A stretch of 64,000 nt of DNA from Sphingobacterium multivorum (lineage in GTDB: Bacteria > Bacteroidota > Bacteroidia > Sphingobacteriales > Sphingobacteriaceae), in NCBI RefSeq assembly GCF_900457465.1, contig NZ_UAUU01000009.1, positions 558,001 through 622,000 of the forward strand, given 5' to 3'. The notes below the pieces were generated by a model. The model was not told the origin of the DNA. It did not search any database and worked only from the letters and a program-made list of their open reading frames with translations. A program made the position numbers and the translations under genes. Shown piece after piece: positions 1 to 8,987 of the stretch; position 1 is the stretch's first letter, and the number at the start of each line of letters is the position of its first letter.

Positions 1-202
1 CCACTACTTTGATATGTTCTGCCCCTTGTAGCGAAGACGCATTAAGCTGTAAATCGGCATTTTTATATAGACTGCGTAGCGCATACAACGATATTTCAGG
101 ATTTAGCGTCCCTATCGATTCATTGACGTTGTCTTTGATACAGCCGGACAGCAATGCTGACATCGCCAACATACTGCATAGTATTGATTTTAACTTTTTC
201 AT
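1..202 (-). CDS. Lipoprotein, DUF5689-like, N-terminal part (cut by window edge)
   Basis: Only the first 67 codons are inside the window; the gene continues past base 1. The N-terminus is a lipoprotein signal: a basic start, a hydrophobic core, then the lipobox LSGC with Cys21 as the lipidated residue. The following stretch (GTLNPEISLYALRSLYK) resembles the start of DUF5689-type lipoproteins that often follow SusC/SusD pairs in Sphingobacteriaceae; that family call is from memory and moderate. The start codon lies 3 bases after the SusD stop, so it is the third gene of the SusC-SusD transcript. The likely site is the outer membrane surface, as an accessory glycan- or substrate-binding protein. 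Confidence 0.6.
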   Translation of the reverse strand, partial: MKKLKSILCSMLAMSALLSGCIKDNVNESIGTLNPEISLYALRSLYKNADLQLNASSLQGAEHIKVV

Positions 203-205
203 TGA

Positions 206-1675
206 TTAGTTGATTGAAGGTTGCCACCACATTTTTTCATTTATCCCGTCTCCCCCCATACGACTCACAGCATCCTGATAATTTACTTTGTTTAAAGATT
301 GTACAATTGTTGGATAATTTAAACGTACTGGCATTTTCCCTTGATTCAACAAGCCCGGACCTTTGTATAAATCCAATAATTGGGTTCTACGATATTCGTA
401 CCACTGTTGGAAATCCGTAAATAGCATCGCATAGTATTTTTGCAAATGCACCTTTTTCAATTTCGCATGATCACTATCTGTGGGCAGCAACTGAACCTTT
501 GCACTGCTTAGGTAAGATGCTGGCGCTGTTAGCCCCCAGTATTCCATAGCCGCGTTCACCCCCTTTAAATAGGCTCCAGGCGCATCAACCTGAGCATACC
601 CTCTCATACCACATTCAGCAATAATAAATTGCAACTCGGCGTAATTCATGATATTCCCCATATGCGAGTCGGCTTTTAGACTTGTTAAAAGCGTTGATTG
701 TTGCTCGGGGACATTTCCTCTCTGGTATCCGGACTGCATACCGCCATATACTCCTAATGTGGCTTCAGTGGCCCAAATTTTTAATCGTGGGTCTGAAAGG
801 TCCAGCAGATTATTGATAAAAAACTCTGAATAGCCTTTGTTTCCATTAAAATCTATGTCACGGCTATTAAAATAAGGATTCATATAAGGCTGTACATTGG
901 TGTAGTATAAAGCAGCCGTTTCTGCATTGCTTTGCATCACCGGATATTCAGCGGCATTCGTTTCTAATATTTCTTTGATCTTTGCAACGGCATTGGTTTC
1001 TGACTTATGTGCTATACGTAGCAATAATCGGAGATATAAAGAATTACCAAATTTCTGCCATTTTCCAGGATCTGAATTAAATATAGGATCCATCGCTAAA
1101 TTGGTCGATTCGACAGCAACCTTACCTTTCAAAAGCGTATTGGCCTCTTCTAATTTTCTAAAGATATCCGCATAAATATCGGACTGTTTATCAAATACAG
1201 GAGTTAAATTACTATCACTATACCCTTTATTGCTGTCTGTATAAGGTACATCACCATACATATCAGTTATTAACGAACTCACCCAAGCATCCAATATAAG
1301 CGAAATACCCTGGTATGTCTGGTAACCCTTCTGCTGCCCTTCCCCTGCCTTCTGATAAATGTCGCGTATATTCGTCAACTGTACGTACCATCCGGACCAG
1401 GTAGATTCCGCTTCTGACGGTCTGATTTCATACCGTTGAATCTCCAATGCATCATTCACCGTTACAGTCACTTGCATAAGCTCGTTGTTGATGCGCATAT
1501 TCCGTGATAAATTTGTGTTTAACACATTGAGTAAAGCTGGCGCGATGAGACTTTGTGGCGCTGCCGCAGAAATTGCATTTGGATTTGTATTTATTGCGAC
1601 AAAATCTTTTGTACAGCTCTGTAGTATCCCACAGGCTGCCAACAAAATAAAAGCTTTTCTTATATTCTTTTTCAT
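206..1675 (-). CDS. SusD/RagB-like outer membrane lipoprotein (SusD_2 type)
   Basis: 489 residues, starting with a lipoprotein signal ending in LQSC (Cys21 is the lipidation site). The helical, Trp/Tyr-rich body, including DAWVSSLITDMYGDVPY and the late MLFTDFQQWYEYRRT stretch, is typical of the SusD-like_2 family, the surface lid that captures substrate and hands it to its SusC partner. It starts 12 bases after the SusC stop, on the same strand, and is followed 3 bases later by another lipoprotein gene, so the three form one operon. No glycoside hydrolase, peptidase or sigma/anti-sigma gene is visible beside it, so the substrate cannot be inferred. Confidence 0.93.
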   Translation of the reverse strand: MKKNIRKAFILLAACGILQSCTKDFVAINTNPNAISAAAPQSLIAPALLNVLNTNLSRNMRINNELMQVTVTVNDALEIQRYEIRPSEAESTWSGWYVQLTNIRDIYQKAGEGQQKGYQTYQGISLILDAWVSSLITDMYGDVPYTDSNKGYSDSNLTPVFDKQSDIYADIFRKLEEANTLLKGKVAVESTNLAMDPIFNSDPGKWQKFGNSLYLRLLLRIAHKSETNAVAKIKEILETNAAEYPVMQSNAETAALYYTNVQPYMNPYFNSRDIDFNGNKGYSEFFINNLLDLSDPRLKIWATEATLGVYGGMQSGYQRGNVPEQQSTLLTSLKADSHMGNIMNYAELQFIIAECGMRGYAQVDAPGAYLKGVNAAMEYWGLTAPASYLSSAKVQLLPTDSDHAKLKKVHLQKYYAMLFTDFQQWYEYRRTQLLDLYKGPGLLNQGKMPVRLNYPTIVQSLNKVNYQDAVSRMGGDGINEKMWWQPSIN

Positions 1676-1687
1676 AATACGCTGGAT

Positions 1688-4600
1688 TTAAAATGAGAAT
1701 GATAAATTGACACCCATTGTGCGGGTTGAAGGGAACTGGGCAATCTCTGCGCCCTTCTCAATACCGCTTGAATTTAGCGATCCAAACTCTGGGTCAAATG
1801 AAGGCCATTTGGTCATGACAAACAGATCTCTTCCGTACACGCCAATTGATGCGCGCTCAATTTTCAAGCGTTCAACAAAAGACTTAGGTAATGTATAGTC
1901 AAATCTGACCTCACGAAGCTTTATAAAGTCCGTGGAAAACGTATTTGATTCTATATTATCCCGGTTAAAATGTTTAGCATAATAATCTCCAGCAGACGCA
2001 ACAACTGTATTCTTGCTGTAGCTTCCATCACTATTCTTCACAACACCATCGCCGATAATACCATTATATCGTCCCGGAATTGTCTTTTTTAATTTTCCCT
2101 CTTCCATCAATACGGCATGCGTCAACGAATATCCCACTCCGCCGAATTGACCATCAAATAAGAAATTAAATCTAAATCCTTTGTATTTAAATTCATTCCC
2201 CCAACCAAATTTGGTCGTTGCATTTGGATTACCGATATACATGTTCTGTTGGGACAATACAGGAAGTCCATTTTCATAAATAATTTGACCATCCTGATTT
2301 CGCTCATATCCGAGTCCATAGATATCACCAAATCGTTTACCAGGTATGGCCACAATTGTTCCTCTACTTCCAAACAACGTGGATAGCACTAATTCTCCTT
2401 GCAGATCTGCAGGTATGGAAATAACTTTCGAATCATAGCTCGTAAAATTTCCATACATATTCCAATTTAAGCCATCTTTCTTCTTGATAATATCGCCAGA
2501 AAGCGCAATCTCTATCCCCCTATTCCGTACCTCTCCAGCATTCGTAATCTGATTTCTGAAACCGCTTGAAGGATCCAGCGGAGACTCAATAATCTGATCA
2601 AATGTCGAGTTTGAATACAGAGTAAGATCTAATCTAAGTCGATCTCTGAACATTCTAAAATCTGTTCCTACTTCATAAGAACGCGTACTTTCGAACGTCA
2701 GATTTTCATCTGGAACGGTGGTTGGATTTGTAAGCCCTCCAGTGGTCCCCTCAACACTACGGTAACCATAAGAGTTTAGATAAGCCCGTTTTCCTCCACC
2801 TCCGACTTGAGCAATCGATGCTCTGACTTTCCAAAAATTTATCGCTTTTGGCAGGTTTAGCAATTGGGAAATAACAAAACTTGTATTAAGCGAAGGGTAT
2901 ATAAATGGTTTAACTTCATTCCGTTTCGGAGATGCTAATGTACTCGCCCAGTCGATACGATTCGTTGCATCGACAAAAATCATATCCTTATAACTATAAT
3001 TTAGTAAGGCATATAAGCTATTGGCTGCATATTCCTCGCGGTAAGGTAAATAAACGATTTTTTCCCTCGCATTGGCAAAATTATATTGGTTTGGATAAAT
3101 AAGACTATTAGCGTAAGCATCATCTTTAATATACTTATTGTGCATCAATGAACCTCCAACCGATGCGCCAAATTTGTGAAGATTGTTCCGTTGATTGTTA
3201 TATTGCAATAAAAAGTCGGAAGTAATTTCCTGGTTATTGATGGACTGCTCCCGGTAATAGCCATAAGCGTACTTATAGGTATCAAATGGTCTCGATTGTT
3301 TGCGTTTATCATAGCTCCAATCGATTCCTGTCCGCACCATCAAATTCAACTCCTTATTGAATTTATAATCGGCCTGTAAATTTCCAATAATATTGTTTTT
3401 ATCCTGCGCATTGATCATATCATAAGATATGGTTCTTGGATTATCCAACAGGTTTGAAAACGGAGTCATCTGTTCAATTCCTTCCTTTCCTAGAATCCAA
3501 TTCTGCTCTAGCCAAGCTGCATTCACATTCGGCACAATGCCCCGTACAAAGTACATGTAACTTTGATTGTTATAACCGCTATTTGGTAAATTGTCTGATC
3601 CTCTATTATTAAAATTAATTTTTGTTGAAAGACTCAACTTATCCGTAATCTTATTATTGAACTGCATCGCGATGGTATTCCGATTATAGCCCATGTTGGG
3701 AATAATCCATTTATTCGTCACATTCGTATAAGAAAACCTTGAGCTGGTCTTTTCTGTGGCACCAGAAATACTGATCGAATTGGTAGACGTGAGCTCCGTT
3801 TGGAAAAGATCCTTTCGGTTGTTTTCATAGGGTCTCCATAAAGTCCGCTCTGGAGGTGTCAAACGATAGAAATTAGGATCGTACTGGTAATAATACTGTC
3901 CATCAAATTTGGGTCCCCAAGCAGAAGACGTACTTAAAGTACTTGCACCATCCTCTGACTGTCCGTAGGAATAATAAAGATCCTGATCAATCGCACCTTG
4001 ACCATATTCGTATTGATAATCGGGCCATCTGTTAATTGTCCCAATTGCCGTATTCGAATTAACGGATACACCAATTTTATTTTTAGCCCCTTTTCCCTTT
4101 TTTGTGGTAATAATCACCGCGCCATGTGCGCCACGGGAACCATAGAGCGCTGAAGCGCCTGGTCCTTTCAATACTGAAACGGACTCGATATCATCCGGAT
4201 TAATATCCGCCAATGATGTTCCAAAATCTACAGGAGAATCACTATCCAAATAATTGGAACTACCATTACCGGTCATCCGCGTCCCTCCTCCCATGACAAC
4301 ACCATCCACAACAATCAATGCGGAATTATCGCCCGTAAAAGATGTTTCCCCTCTTAAAATAATCTGATTGGATCCCAATGGCCCCGCACCCGACTTTACC
4401 AAATTCAAACCAGCGACTTTTCCTGTTAGAGCATCCGTCCAATTGTTTGAAATTGCATTCGTCAATTCCTCGCCTTTGACCGTGCTTATGGAATAGCCTA
4501 ATGCCTTCTCTTCTCGCTGTATGCCTAGTGCTGTCACAACGACTTCATTGAGCGCCTCCGATCTCGAACTTAAAAAAATTTTAGCATTCAATTGGGCTGA

Positions 4601-4939
4601 CGAAAAAGTTTGCGTTTCCGCTTCGTAACCGATTAGCTGAAAACGGATTGCTGTCCCTGATTCTACTTCAATATCGAAATTACCATTTCTGTCCGTCGCT
4701 CCTTTAACTACACCCGCTGCAAGGATTGATACGGATGCCAAAGGTTCTTTCGTCTGATTATCGACAACTTGCCCTTTTACTCTAATCTTGGTCTGCTTAA
4801 CTGCATGCACAGCTTGATCAGATCCTAGTGGAGCCGCCATTGCTGTAAAATCCATATTACAGGCAATTGCTAATGCCACAAATAGCACTTTCGAGGAGGA
4901 GTGCCTTAGATTAATTTGGATAGGGTTAATACTAAACAT
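1688..4939 (-). CDS. SusC/RagA-family TonB-linked outer membrane transporter
   Basis: 1083 residues. Order: an export signal in the first 36 residues, a carboxypeptidase-regulatory-like beta-sandwich at about 53-125 (KGQVVDNQTKEPLASVSI), the SusC signature at about 131-155 (NEVVVTALGIQREEKALGYS), a plug domain to about residue 280 (GLNLVKSGAGPLG, SVLKGPGASALYGSRGAHGAV), then the beta-barrel ending in an aromatic residue (NLSFSF). It imports an oligomeric substrate across the outer membrane using TonB energy, together with the SusD protein directly downstream. No extra N-terminal signalling domain (STN/FecR-interacting) is present and no ECF sigma or FecR gene precedes it. A TAnnTTTG-type -7 box lies at 4976-4983, about 37 bases before the start; its -33 box is not obvious. 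Confidence 0.96.
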   Translation of the reverse strand: MFSINPIQINLRHSSSKVLFVALAIACNMDFTAMAAPLGSDQAVHAVKQTKIRVKGQVVDNQTKEPLASVSILAAGVVKGATDRNGNFDIEVESGTAIRFQLIGYEAETQTFSSAQLNAKIFLSSRSEALNEVVVTALGIQREEKALGYSISTVKGEELTNAISNNWTDALTGKVAGLNLVKSGAGPLGSNQIILRGETSFTGDNSALIVVDGVVMGGGTRMTGNGSSNYLDSDSPVDFGTSLADINPDDIESVSVLKGPGASALYGSRGAHGAVIITTKKGKGAKNKIGVSVNSNTAIGTINRWPDYQYEYGQGAIDQDLYYSYGQSEDGASTLSTSSAWGPKFDGQYYYQYDPNFYRLTPPERTLWRPYENNRKDLFQTELTSTNSISISGATEKTSSRFSYTNVTNKWIIPNMGYNRNTIAMQFNNKITDKLSLSTKINFNNRGSDNLPNSGYNNQSYMYFVRGIVPNVNAAWLEQNWILGKEGIEQMTPFSNLLDNPRTISYDMINAQDKNNIIGNLQADYKFNKELNLMVRTGIDWSYDKRKQSRPFDTYKYAYGYYREQSINNQEITSDFLLQYNNQRNNLHKFGASVGGSLMHNKYIKDDAYANSLIYPNQYNFANAREKIVYLPYREEYAANSLYALLNYSYKDMIFVDATNRIDWASTLASPKRNEVKPFIYPSLNTSFVISQLLNLPKAINFWKVRASIAQVGGGGKRAYLNSYGYRSVEGTTGGLTNPTTVPDENLTFESTRSYEVGTDFRMFRDRLRLDLTLYSNSTFDQIIESPLDPSSGFRNQITNAGEVRNRGIEIALSGDIIKKKDGLNWNMYGNFTSYDSKVISIPADLQGELVLSTLFGSRGTIVAIPGKRFGDIYGLGYERNQDGQIIYENGLPVLSQQNMYIGNPNATTKFGWGNEFKYKGFRFNFLFDGQFGGVGYSLTHAVLMEEGKLKKTIPGRYNGIIGDGVVKNSDGSYSKNTVVASAGDYYAKHFNRDNIESNTFSTDFIKLREVRFDYTLPKSFVERLKIERASIGVYGRDLFVMTKWPSFDPEFGSLNSSGIEKGAEIAQFPSTRTMGVNLSFSF

Positions 4940-5524
4940 AGTTATTGGTGTAAATTGTTAATTTTCAATTTGGCACAAAAATATATTCTTAACAAAAAGT
5001 TTGTTTTAACTTAATGTTTTCTTTTTGTTAACAATTGTTTCGAATAGCATTTCCTTTTATCATACTATTACCGTTTTAATAAAATGCTTTGAAGTTCACC
5101 CTGAAGGGATTATCATGCATTAGGCACGCTTTTAAGCGATCTTTCTTTGGTTATTTTATATTTACAAATCGAAAATAATTAATAATATTTAAAAAACGAA
5201 ATAAATCGAAATTATTTAAAAGCCCATATTAAAATAAAAAAAACAAGAATTACTTAGTCTTTTAGGAATTATAAGACCGTCGGAAAGGGCCCGAAAGGAG
5301 GATTCTAGGATGTTTTAAGTAAATTTACTCCCCCCTTTAAGTAGCTATTTAGTATTTTACATAACTACTATATCCATGCTAAAACAATACCGTAACTATA
5401 CTGGAAGTATACGGTAACTTTCATGTAAAACTACGACAAGAGTAAATAACCGTAGACACAGCTGCCAACTGGGGTAAAAAGTGGGTGATCAAAGCTTCAG
5501 TATCCGCAATACTGAAGAAAACAA
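4940..5524. other. Gene-free region upstream of susC
   Basis: About 585 bases, very AT-rich, with no credible coding frame on either strand. A -7-like box for susC sits at 4976-4983 (minus strand, TATTTTTG). Further out, 5495-5517 forms a perfect 9-bp hairpin (CTTCAGTAT, loop CCGCA) without a T-run on the plus side. Near 5393-5421 there are two similar short tracts (ACCGTAACTATAC and AGTATACGGTAAC) in roughly inverted orientation. These could be regulatory for the transport operon, but nothing in the sequence identifies the regulator. Confidence 0.35.
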
Positions 5525-5553
5525 AAAGAGCCCAAACTTTCGTTGGGCTCTTT
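5525..5553 (-). terminator. Rho-independent terminator of trmB
   Basis: Perfect 11-bp inverted repeat (AAAGAGCCCAA / TTGGGCTCTTT) with a 7-base loop. In the minus direction the stem ends in CTCTTTTTG, giving the U-tract. It starts 23 bases after the trmB stop codon. Confidence 0.9.
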
Positions 5554-5575
5554 ATTACAATAGAAGCGTTAAGGC

Positions 5576-6232
5576 TTAAGCCTTCTCGAAACTCCACTTC
5601 ACATAGTTAATGTTCTTGTCATGCGCCAAATACTTCCGTTCGTAATATGTTTTAATGGATAAAACGTTATCAACCAAGTCTGAATGGTAAAGATCTGTCG
5701 TTTCCTTATATTTTTTCAAACCCTGTAAATCGATCTGCTCTAGTGTGTAAGCATAAAAACCGTCATTGTCTGTTTTCAGATTCATCATTCCTTCAGGCTT
5801 CATAATGATTTTATAACGTTCCAAAAACTTTGGCCCGGTCAATCGTTTCTTTTCTCGGCTATCTTGCGGTTGCGGATCCGGAAAGGTAATCCAGATCTCA
5901 TCAATTTCATTTTCAGCAAAATGTTCAAGGATAGTCTCAATTTGTATCCGAAGAAAAGCAACATTCCGAATTCCATCCTCCAAAGCTGTTTTGGCTCCTC
6001 GCCAAATACGATTACCTTTAAAATCGATACCGATGAAATTTTTCTCCGGAAACAATCTCGCTAGATTAACAGTATACTCACCTTTACCACAAGCAAGCTC
6101 CAAAACAACTGGATTATTGTTACCAAATTGCTTCTCAGCCCATTTTCCTTTATATTCTTTGCCTGCGTCGAGTTGGATTACATTTTCAAAAGTAGCAACT
6201 TCAGCAAATTTACGTAGTTTGTCCTTTCCCAT
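5576..6232 (-). CDS. trmB: tRNA (guanine-N7-)-methyltransferase
   Basis: 218 residues, the usual size. It methylates N7 of G46 in the variable loop of many tRNAs with S-adenosylmethionine. The SAM-binding loop is VLELACGKGEYTVNLA at about 43-58, followed by the acidic FIGIDFKGNRIW strand and the family motif TFPDPQP at about 116-122 (usually TFPDPWP, so the Trp is replaced by Gln here). The motif DNDGFYAYT near the C-terminus also fits. The gene stands alone with its own terminator immediately downstream and diverges from GDP-fucose synthase. A -7-like TATTTTTG is present at 6251-6258. Confidence 0.94.
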   Translation of the reverse strand: MGKDKLRKFAEVATFENVIQLDAGKEYKGKWAEKQFGNNNPVVLELACGKGEYTVNLARLFPEKNFIGIDFKGNRIWRGAKTALEDGIRNVAFLRIQIETILEHFAENEIDEIWITFPDPQPQDSREKKRLTGPKFLERYKIIMKPEGMMNLKTDNDGFYAYTLEQIDLQGLKKYKETTDLYHSDLVDNVLSIKTYYERKYLAHDKNINYVKWSFEKA

Positions 6233-6383
6233 TTTTTAATAAATATCCCGCAAAAATAACCTTATATTCCCGCTAAAAAAAATAAATCTGAGAGACAGCA
6301 CGAATACCGGTAATTACAGAACAATCTGAAGTCCTGTAGCAGACACAGGAATGCATAAATTGCATCCACACGGGCGAATTATA

Positions 6384-6414
6384 TTGCATATAAAAAGCAA
6401 TTTATCTAAGTTTG
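6384..6414 (+). promoter_or_regulatory. Promoter of GDP-fucose synthase gene
   Basis: TTG at 6384-6386, a 20-base spacer, then TAAGTTTG at 6407-6414, which matches the Bacteroidota primary sigma pattern (-33 TTG/TTTG, 19-21 bases, -7 TAnnTTTG). The whole spacer is nearly identical to those of the DUF4293 and murF promoters in this window. Transcription would start near 6418-6421, some 14-16 bases before the GTG. Confidence 0.8.
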
Positions 6415-6433
6415 CAGGAATCAATAACTTATC

Positions 6434-7375
6434 GTGGAGAAAGACGCTAAAATTTATATAGCAGGCCATCGTGGAATGGTCGGATCGGCAATTCATCGCA
6501 AACTATCGGAGCTTGGGTACAACAACATTGTCACACGCACATCTTCCGAATTAGATCTGCGCAATCAGCAAGCAGTGGCTGATTTTTTCGATCAGGAAAA
6601 ACCGGACTATGTTTTCTTAGCCGCAGCCAAAGTTGGCGGGATCATGGCGAACAACACCTATCGCGCTGATTTTATCTACGAGAATATGGCTATACAGAAT
6701 AACGTCATCAAATCTTCCTACGATAATAAGGTTAAAAAATTAATGTTCTTAGGCTCAAGCTGTATCTATCCAAAAATGGCTCCGCAGCCTTTGAATGAAG
6801 ACATGCTACTCACGGGTACTCTGGAGCCTACAAATGAGCCTTACGCAATTGCTAAAATCGCGGGAATAAAAATGGCGGAAGCTTTCAGGGATCAGTATGG
6901 ATGCAATTATATCTCCGTTATGCCAACAAATCTTTACGGAATTAACGACAATTACCATCCGCAAAATTCACATGTCTTACCGGCCTTGATCAGAAGATTT
7001 CATGAAGCTAAAATCAATCAGCTCCCTGAAGTTATGATCTGGGGAACAGGGACCCCCTTACGGGAATTTCTTTTTTCCGATGACCTGGCAGATGCCTGCG
7101 TTTTCTTAATGAATAATTACGACGAGAAACAATTTGTCAACATTGGCATTGGCGAAGATTTAAGCATTAAGGAACTTGCCGAATTGATTAAAGACGTCAT
7201 TGGTTACCAGGGAACTATTTCCTTCGACAGTTCCAAACCTGACGGAACACCGCGAAAACTCATGGATGTCTCAAAACTACATGCGCTGGGCTGGAAACAT
7301 CGAGTTAACCTTCGGGAAGGCATTCAACTAGCTTATGCGGATTTTTTGAAGAAAGAAGCAAATGCTTTTGAATAA
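6434..7375 (+). CDS. fcl: GDP-L-fucose synthase
   Basis: 313 residues. It converts GDP-4-keto-6-deoxymannose to GDP-L-fucose (epimerase and NADPH reductase) for surface glycans. Short-chain dehydrogenase features: the nucleotide-binding GxxGxxG at 11-17 (GHRGMVGSA), Ser108/Ser109 in GSSCIYPK, and the YxxxK pair Tyr137/Lys141 in [10 protein letters not shown]; the fucose-synthase signature [14 protein letters not shown] is also present. The start is GTG at 6434: an in-frame stop lies 7 bases upstream and the next ATG would remove the NADP-binding loop. The partner GDP-mannose 4,6-dehydratase is not in this window. Confidence 0.93.
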   Translation: MEKDAKIYIAGHRGMVGSAIHRKLSELGYNNIVTRTSSELDLRNQQAVADFFDQEKPDYVFLAAAKVGGIMANNTYRADFIYENMAIQNNVIKSSYDNKVKKLMFLGSSCIYPKMAPQPLNEDMLLTGTLEPTNEPYAIAKIAGIKMAEAFRDQYGCNYISVMPTNLYGINDNYHPQNSHVLPALIRRFHEAKINQLPEVMIWGTGTPLREFLFSDDLADACVFLMNNYDEKQFVNIGIGEDLSIKELAELIKDVIGYQGTISFDSSKPDGTPRKLMDVSKLHALGWKHRVNLREGIQLAYADFLKKEANAFE

Positions 7376-7391
7376 ATCCAACGCGATCGCA

Positions 7392-7895
7392 TTAGTAGGT
7401 CTCGCTATAGGAAGGAATTCCGTACTCGTTAACCTCATCCTTGATCACTGCATTTTCAGCTTCCGCAGCTTTATTTTTCTTCTTTTTCTTGGGACGAATA
7501 AAGCTCGTTAATTTACCGATGAGGCCGGTGATTTTATCTTGATTGATCTGGCCGACAGCACGCTCTGATAACAGCAACATCAGCGCTTTCTTTAAAACGC
7601 CCGTATTTTTTAGGAACAACCTATTCATAACAAAGGGAACCCCAATACGTAAGATCTTCGTTAACCAATCAGAATCTGGATTATTACTTTTGGCAAACAT
7701 CTGCTGTATAATATTCGCACCCGGGATATTATTTTTTAAGGAATTAAAAAAACGGATGGGGGCCTCTATTTTATTGTTAAGCAATGTAAATTGAGCCTTT
7801 AGATATAGCTCCTGCTCATTCTTTAATGTCTTTAAGCGCAATATTTCAGCTTTAAGTTCCTGTAAATTACGTATTTTGGTCTGTTTATTGTTCAT
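7392..7895 (-). CDS. Small basic protein of the YtxH/holin-like cluster, function unknown
   Basis: 167 residues when started at MNNKQTK (7895). A longer frame exists upstream, but it would run far into the holin-like gene; the chosen start overlaps that gene's end by only 11 bases, which is the usual coupling. The N-terminal third is predicted coiled coil (NLQELKAEILRLKTLKNEQELYLKAQF). The C-terminal half has a hydrophobic patch and a very basic run (RPKKKKKNKA). No catalytic motif is recognisable. It belongs to a three-gene unit with a holin-like membrane protein and a YtxH protein, seen in many Bacteroidota and probably linked to envelope stress; that role is inferred. Confidence 0.7.
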   Translation of the reverse strand: MNNKQTKIRNLQELKAEILRLKTLKNEQELYLKAQFTLLNNKIEAPIRFFNSLKNNIPGANIIQQMFAKSNNPDSDWLTKILRIGVPFVMNRLFLKNTGVLKKALMLLLSERAVGQINQDKITGLIGKLTSFIRPKKKKKNKAAEAENAVIKDEVNEYGIPSYSETY

Positions 7896-8304
7896 TTGTA
7901 GCCCTTTCTCTATCAAGTTTTTCTTTATGCAGTTCTTCCTCTTCTTCCTCAATTTCATCGTTCCATTTAGCCAAAAAACGTCGAATGGAGAGATCCATAA
8001 ATTTTGATTCCAGCATAGGCTCAAAAACGCGGATTAGGATAATGATCACTAAGAAGATACCTGCTGTTGCCAAAAAACCTAATGAATAACTACCCAATAA
8101 CTCTCCCAGCCAAAAACCTAGTGCTAAGCATAAGAAAAACAGAACAAATAAAGTAAAAATAAGCTTAGTTGCATCTACCACTAAGCTTGCAATTAAACGA
8201 GATGATCGTTCAATTGTTTTTAATTTAACAAGTTTAAATTGGGAGTCAATATACTCCTTGGTCTTTTGAAACGTACCACTTAGTGAAAATTTTTCTTCTT
8301 CCAT
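7885..8304 (-). CDS. Phage-holin-superfamily-like inner membrane protein
   Basis: 139 residues. Two strong membrane segments lie at about 46-70 (LIFTLFVLFFLCLALGFWLG) and 75-92 (LGFLATAGIFLVIIILI), preceded by an amphipathic N-terminus and followed by a highly charged tail with a Glu run (EIEEEEEELHKEK). This matches the Phage_holin_3_6 / YqjE-like family, which in spite of its name is a chromosomal membrane protein and not a lysis gene; no phage genes are nearby. It overlaps the next gene by 11 bases, which suggests translational coupling. Confidence 0.8.
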   Translation of the reverse strand: MEEEKFSLSGTFQKTKEYIDSQFKLVKLKTIERSSRLIASLVVDATKLIFTLFVLFFLCLALGFWLGELLGSYSLGFLATAGIFLVIIILIRVFEPMLESKFMDLSIRRFLAKWNDEIEEEEEELHKEKLDRERATNEQ

Positions 8305-8491
8305 GCATCTAAAATTTATTCAGGCTATTTCAGCCCATAACTAAAAAAACGAAAACGCTGTATCTTATAACCGCAACACAGCACTACTCTATACCCATGA
8401 AGAGCGCGCAGCTATCGTAAAAACAACTATCTCGCGAAATAGCCTGATAATATGTACTCTACACCAATTATTCTTTTGAATAATCTGCGAA

Positions 8492-8761
8492 CTATGCATG
8501 TTCGATGATATCATCATCCAGCACTTCTTCTGCCTGATTTAACTTCCCTTTTAACGTAGAAACAATCTTCTCTTTGAAATCATTCAACTGATCAAATTGC
8601 TCCTCTGCTCTTTCCCGAATAGCATCACTCAAATCGCTTAATGAATCATTTATTTTATCTCTTGTATCCGACCCTTTGTCTGGAGCAAATAAAACTCCCA
8701 AAGCTGCACCCGCGGCAAGACCGGCTAATAACGCCAAAGCTACTTTACTTGTGTCATTCAT
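8492..8761 (-). CDS. YtxH domain protein
   Basis: 89 residues. One N-terminal membrane segment with small residues (ALALLAGLAAGAALGVLFAPDKG) is followed by a long amphipathic, charged helix (DTRDKINDSLSDLSDAIRER...). The glycine/alanine-rich helix ending in LFAPDKGSDTR is the YtxH signature. These proteins are general-stress membrane proteins in Gram-positives and are common but uncharacterised in Bacteroidota. The gene lies 187 bases upstream of the holin-like gene on the same strand. Confidence 0.85.
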   Translation of the reverse strand: MNDTSKVALALLAGLAAGAALGVLFAPDKGSDTRDKINDSLSDLSDAIRERAEEQFDQLNDFKEKIVSTLKGKLNQAEEVLDDDIIEHA

Positions 8762-8987
8762 TTCTTTTTCTTTTAAAGTTCTAAATCTATTACGAAGAAT
8801 CTAGTCCTCGTTAATAATACAATTAACAAAGCAAATCGTTTGCCAAACAATGCTTTTTATCCTTTATTAATAAGGAACTATATTAACAATATAATCATTT
8901 TTTTCGGTAATCTTAGATCCTCCATCAATATTTCACCCGACAATTATTAACTTACTCAATTTTTTAGTATCTTTAAATCAGTCGATT

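Noticed and set aside
5495-5517. Hairpin CTTCAGTAT as a second trmB terminator
   Set aside because: No U-tract follows in either direction and a strong terminator already lies closer to the gene.
7896-8024. Longer start for the small basic protein (start at 8024)
   Set aside because: The extra 43 residues overlap the holin-like gene in another frame and are not protein-like.
7885-8304. Prophage lysis gene
   Set aside because: The holin-like family is a normal chromosomal membrane protein and no phage gene is nearby.
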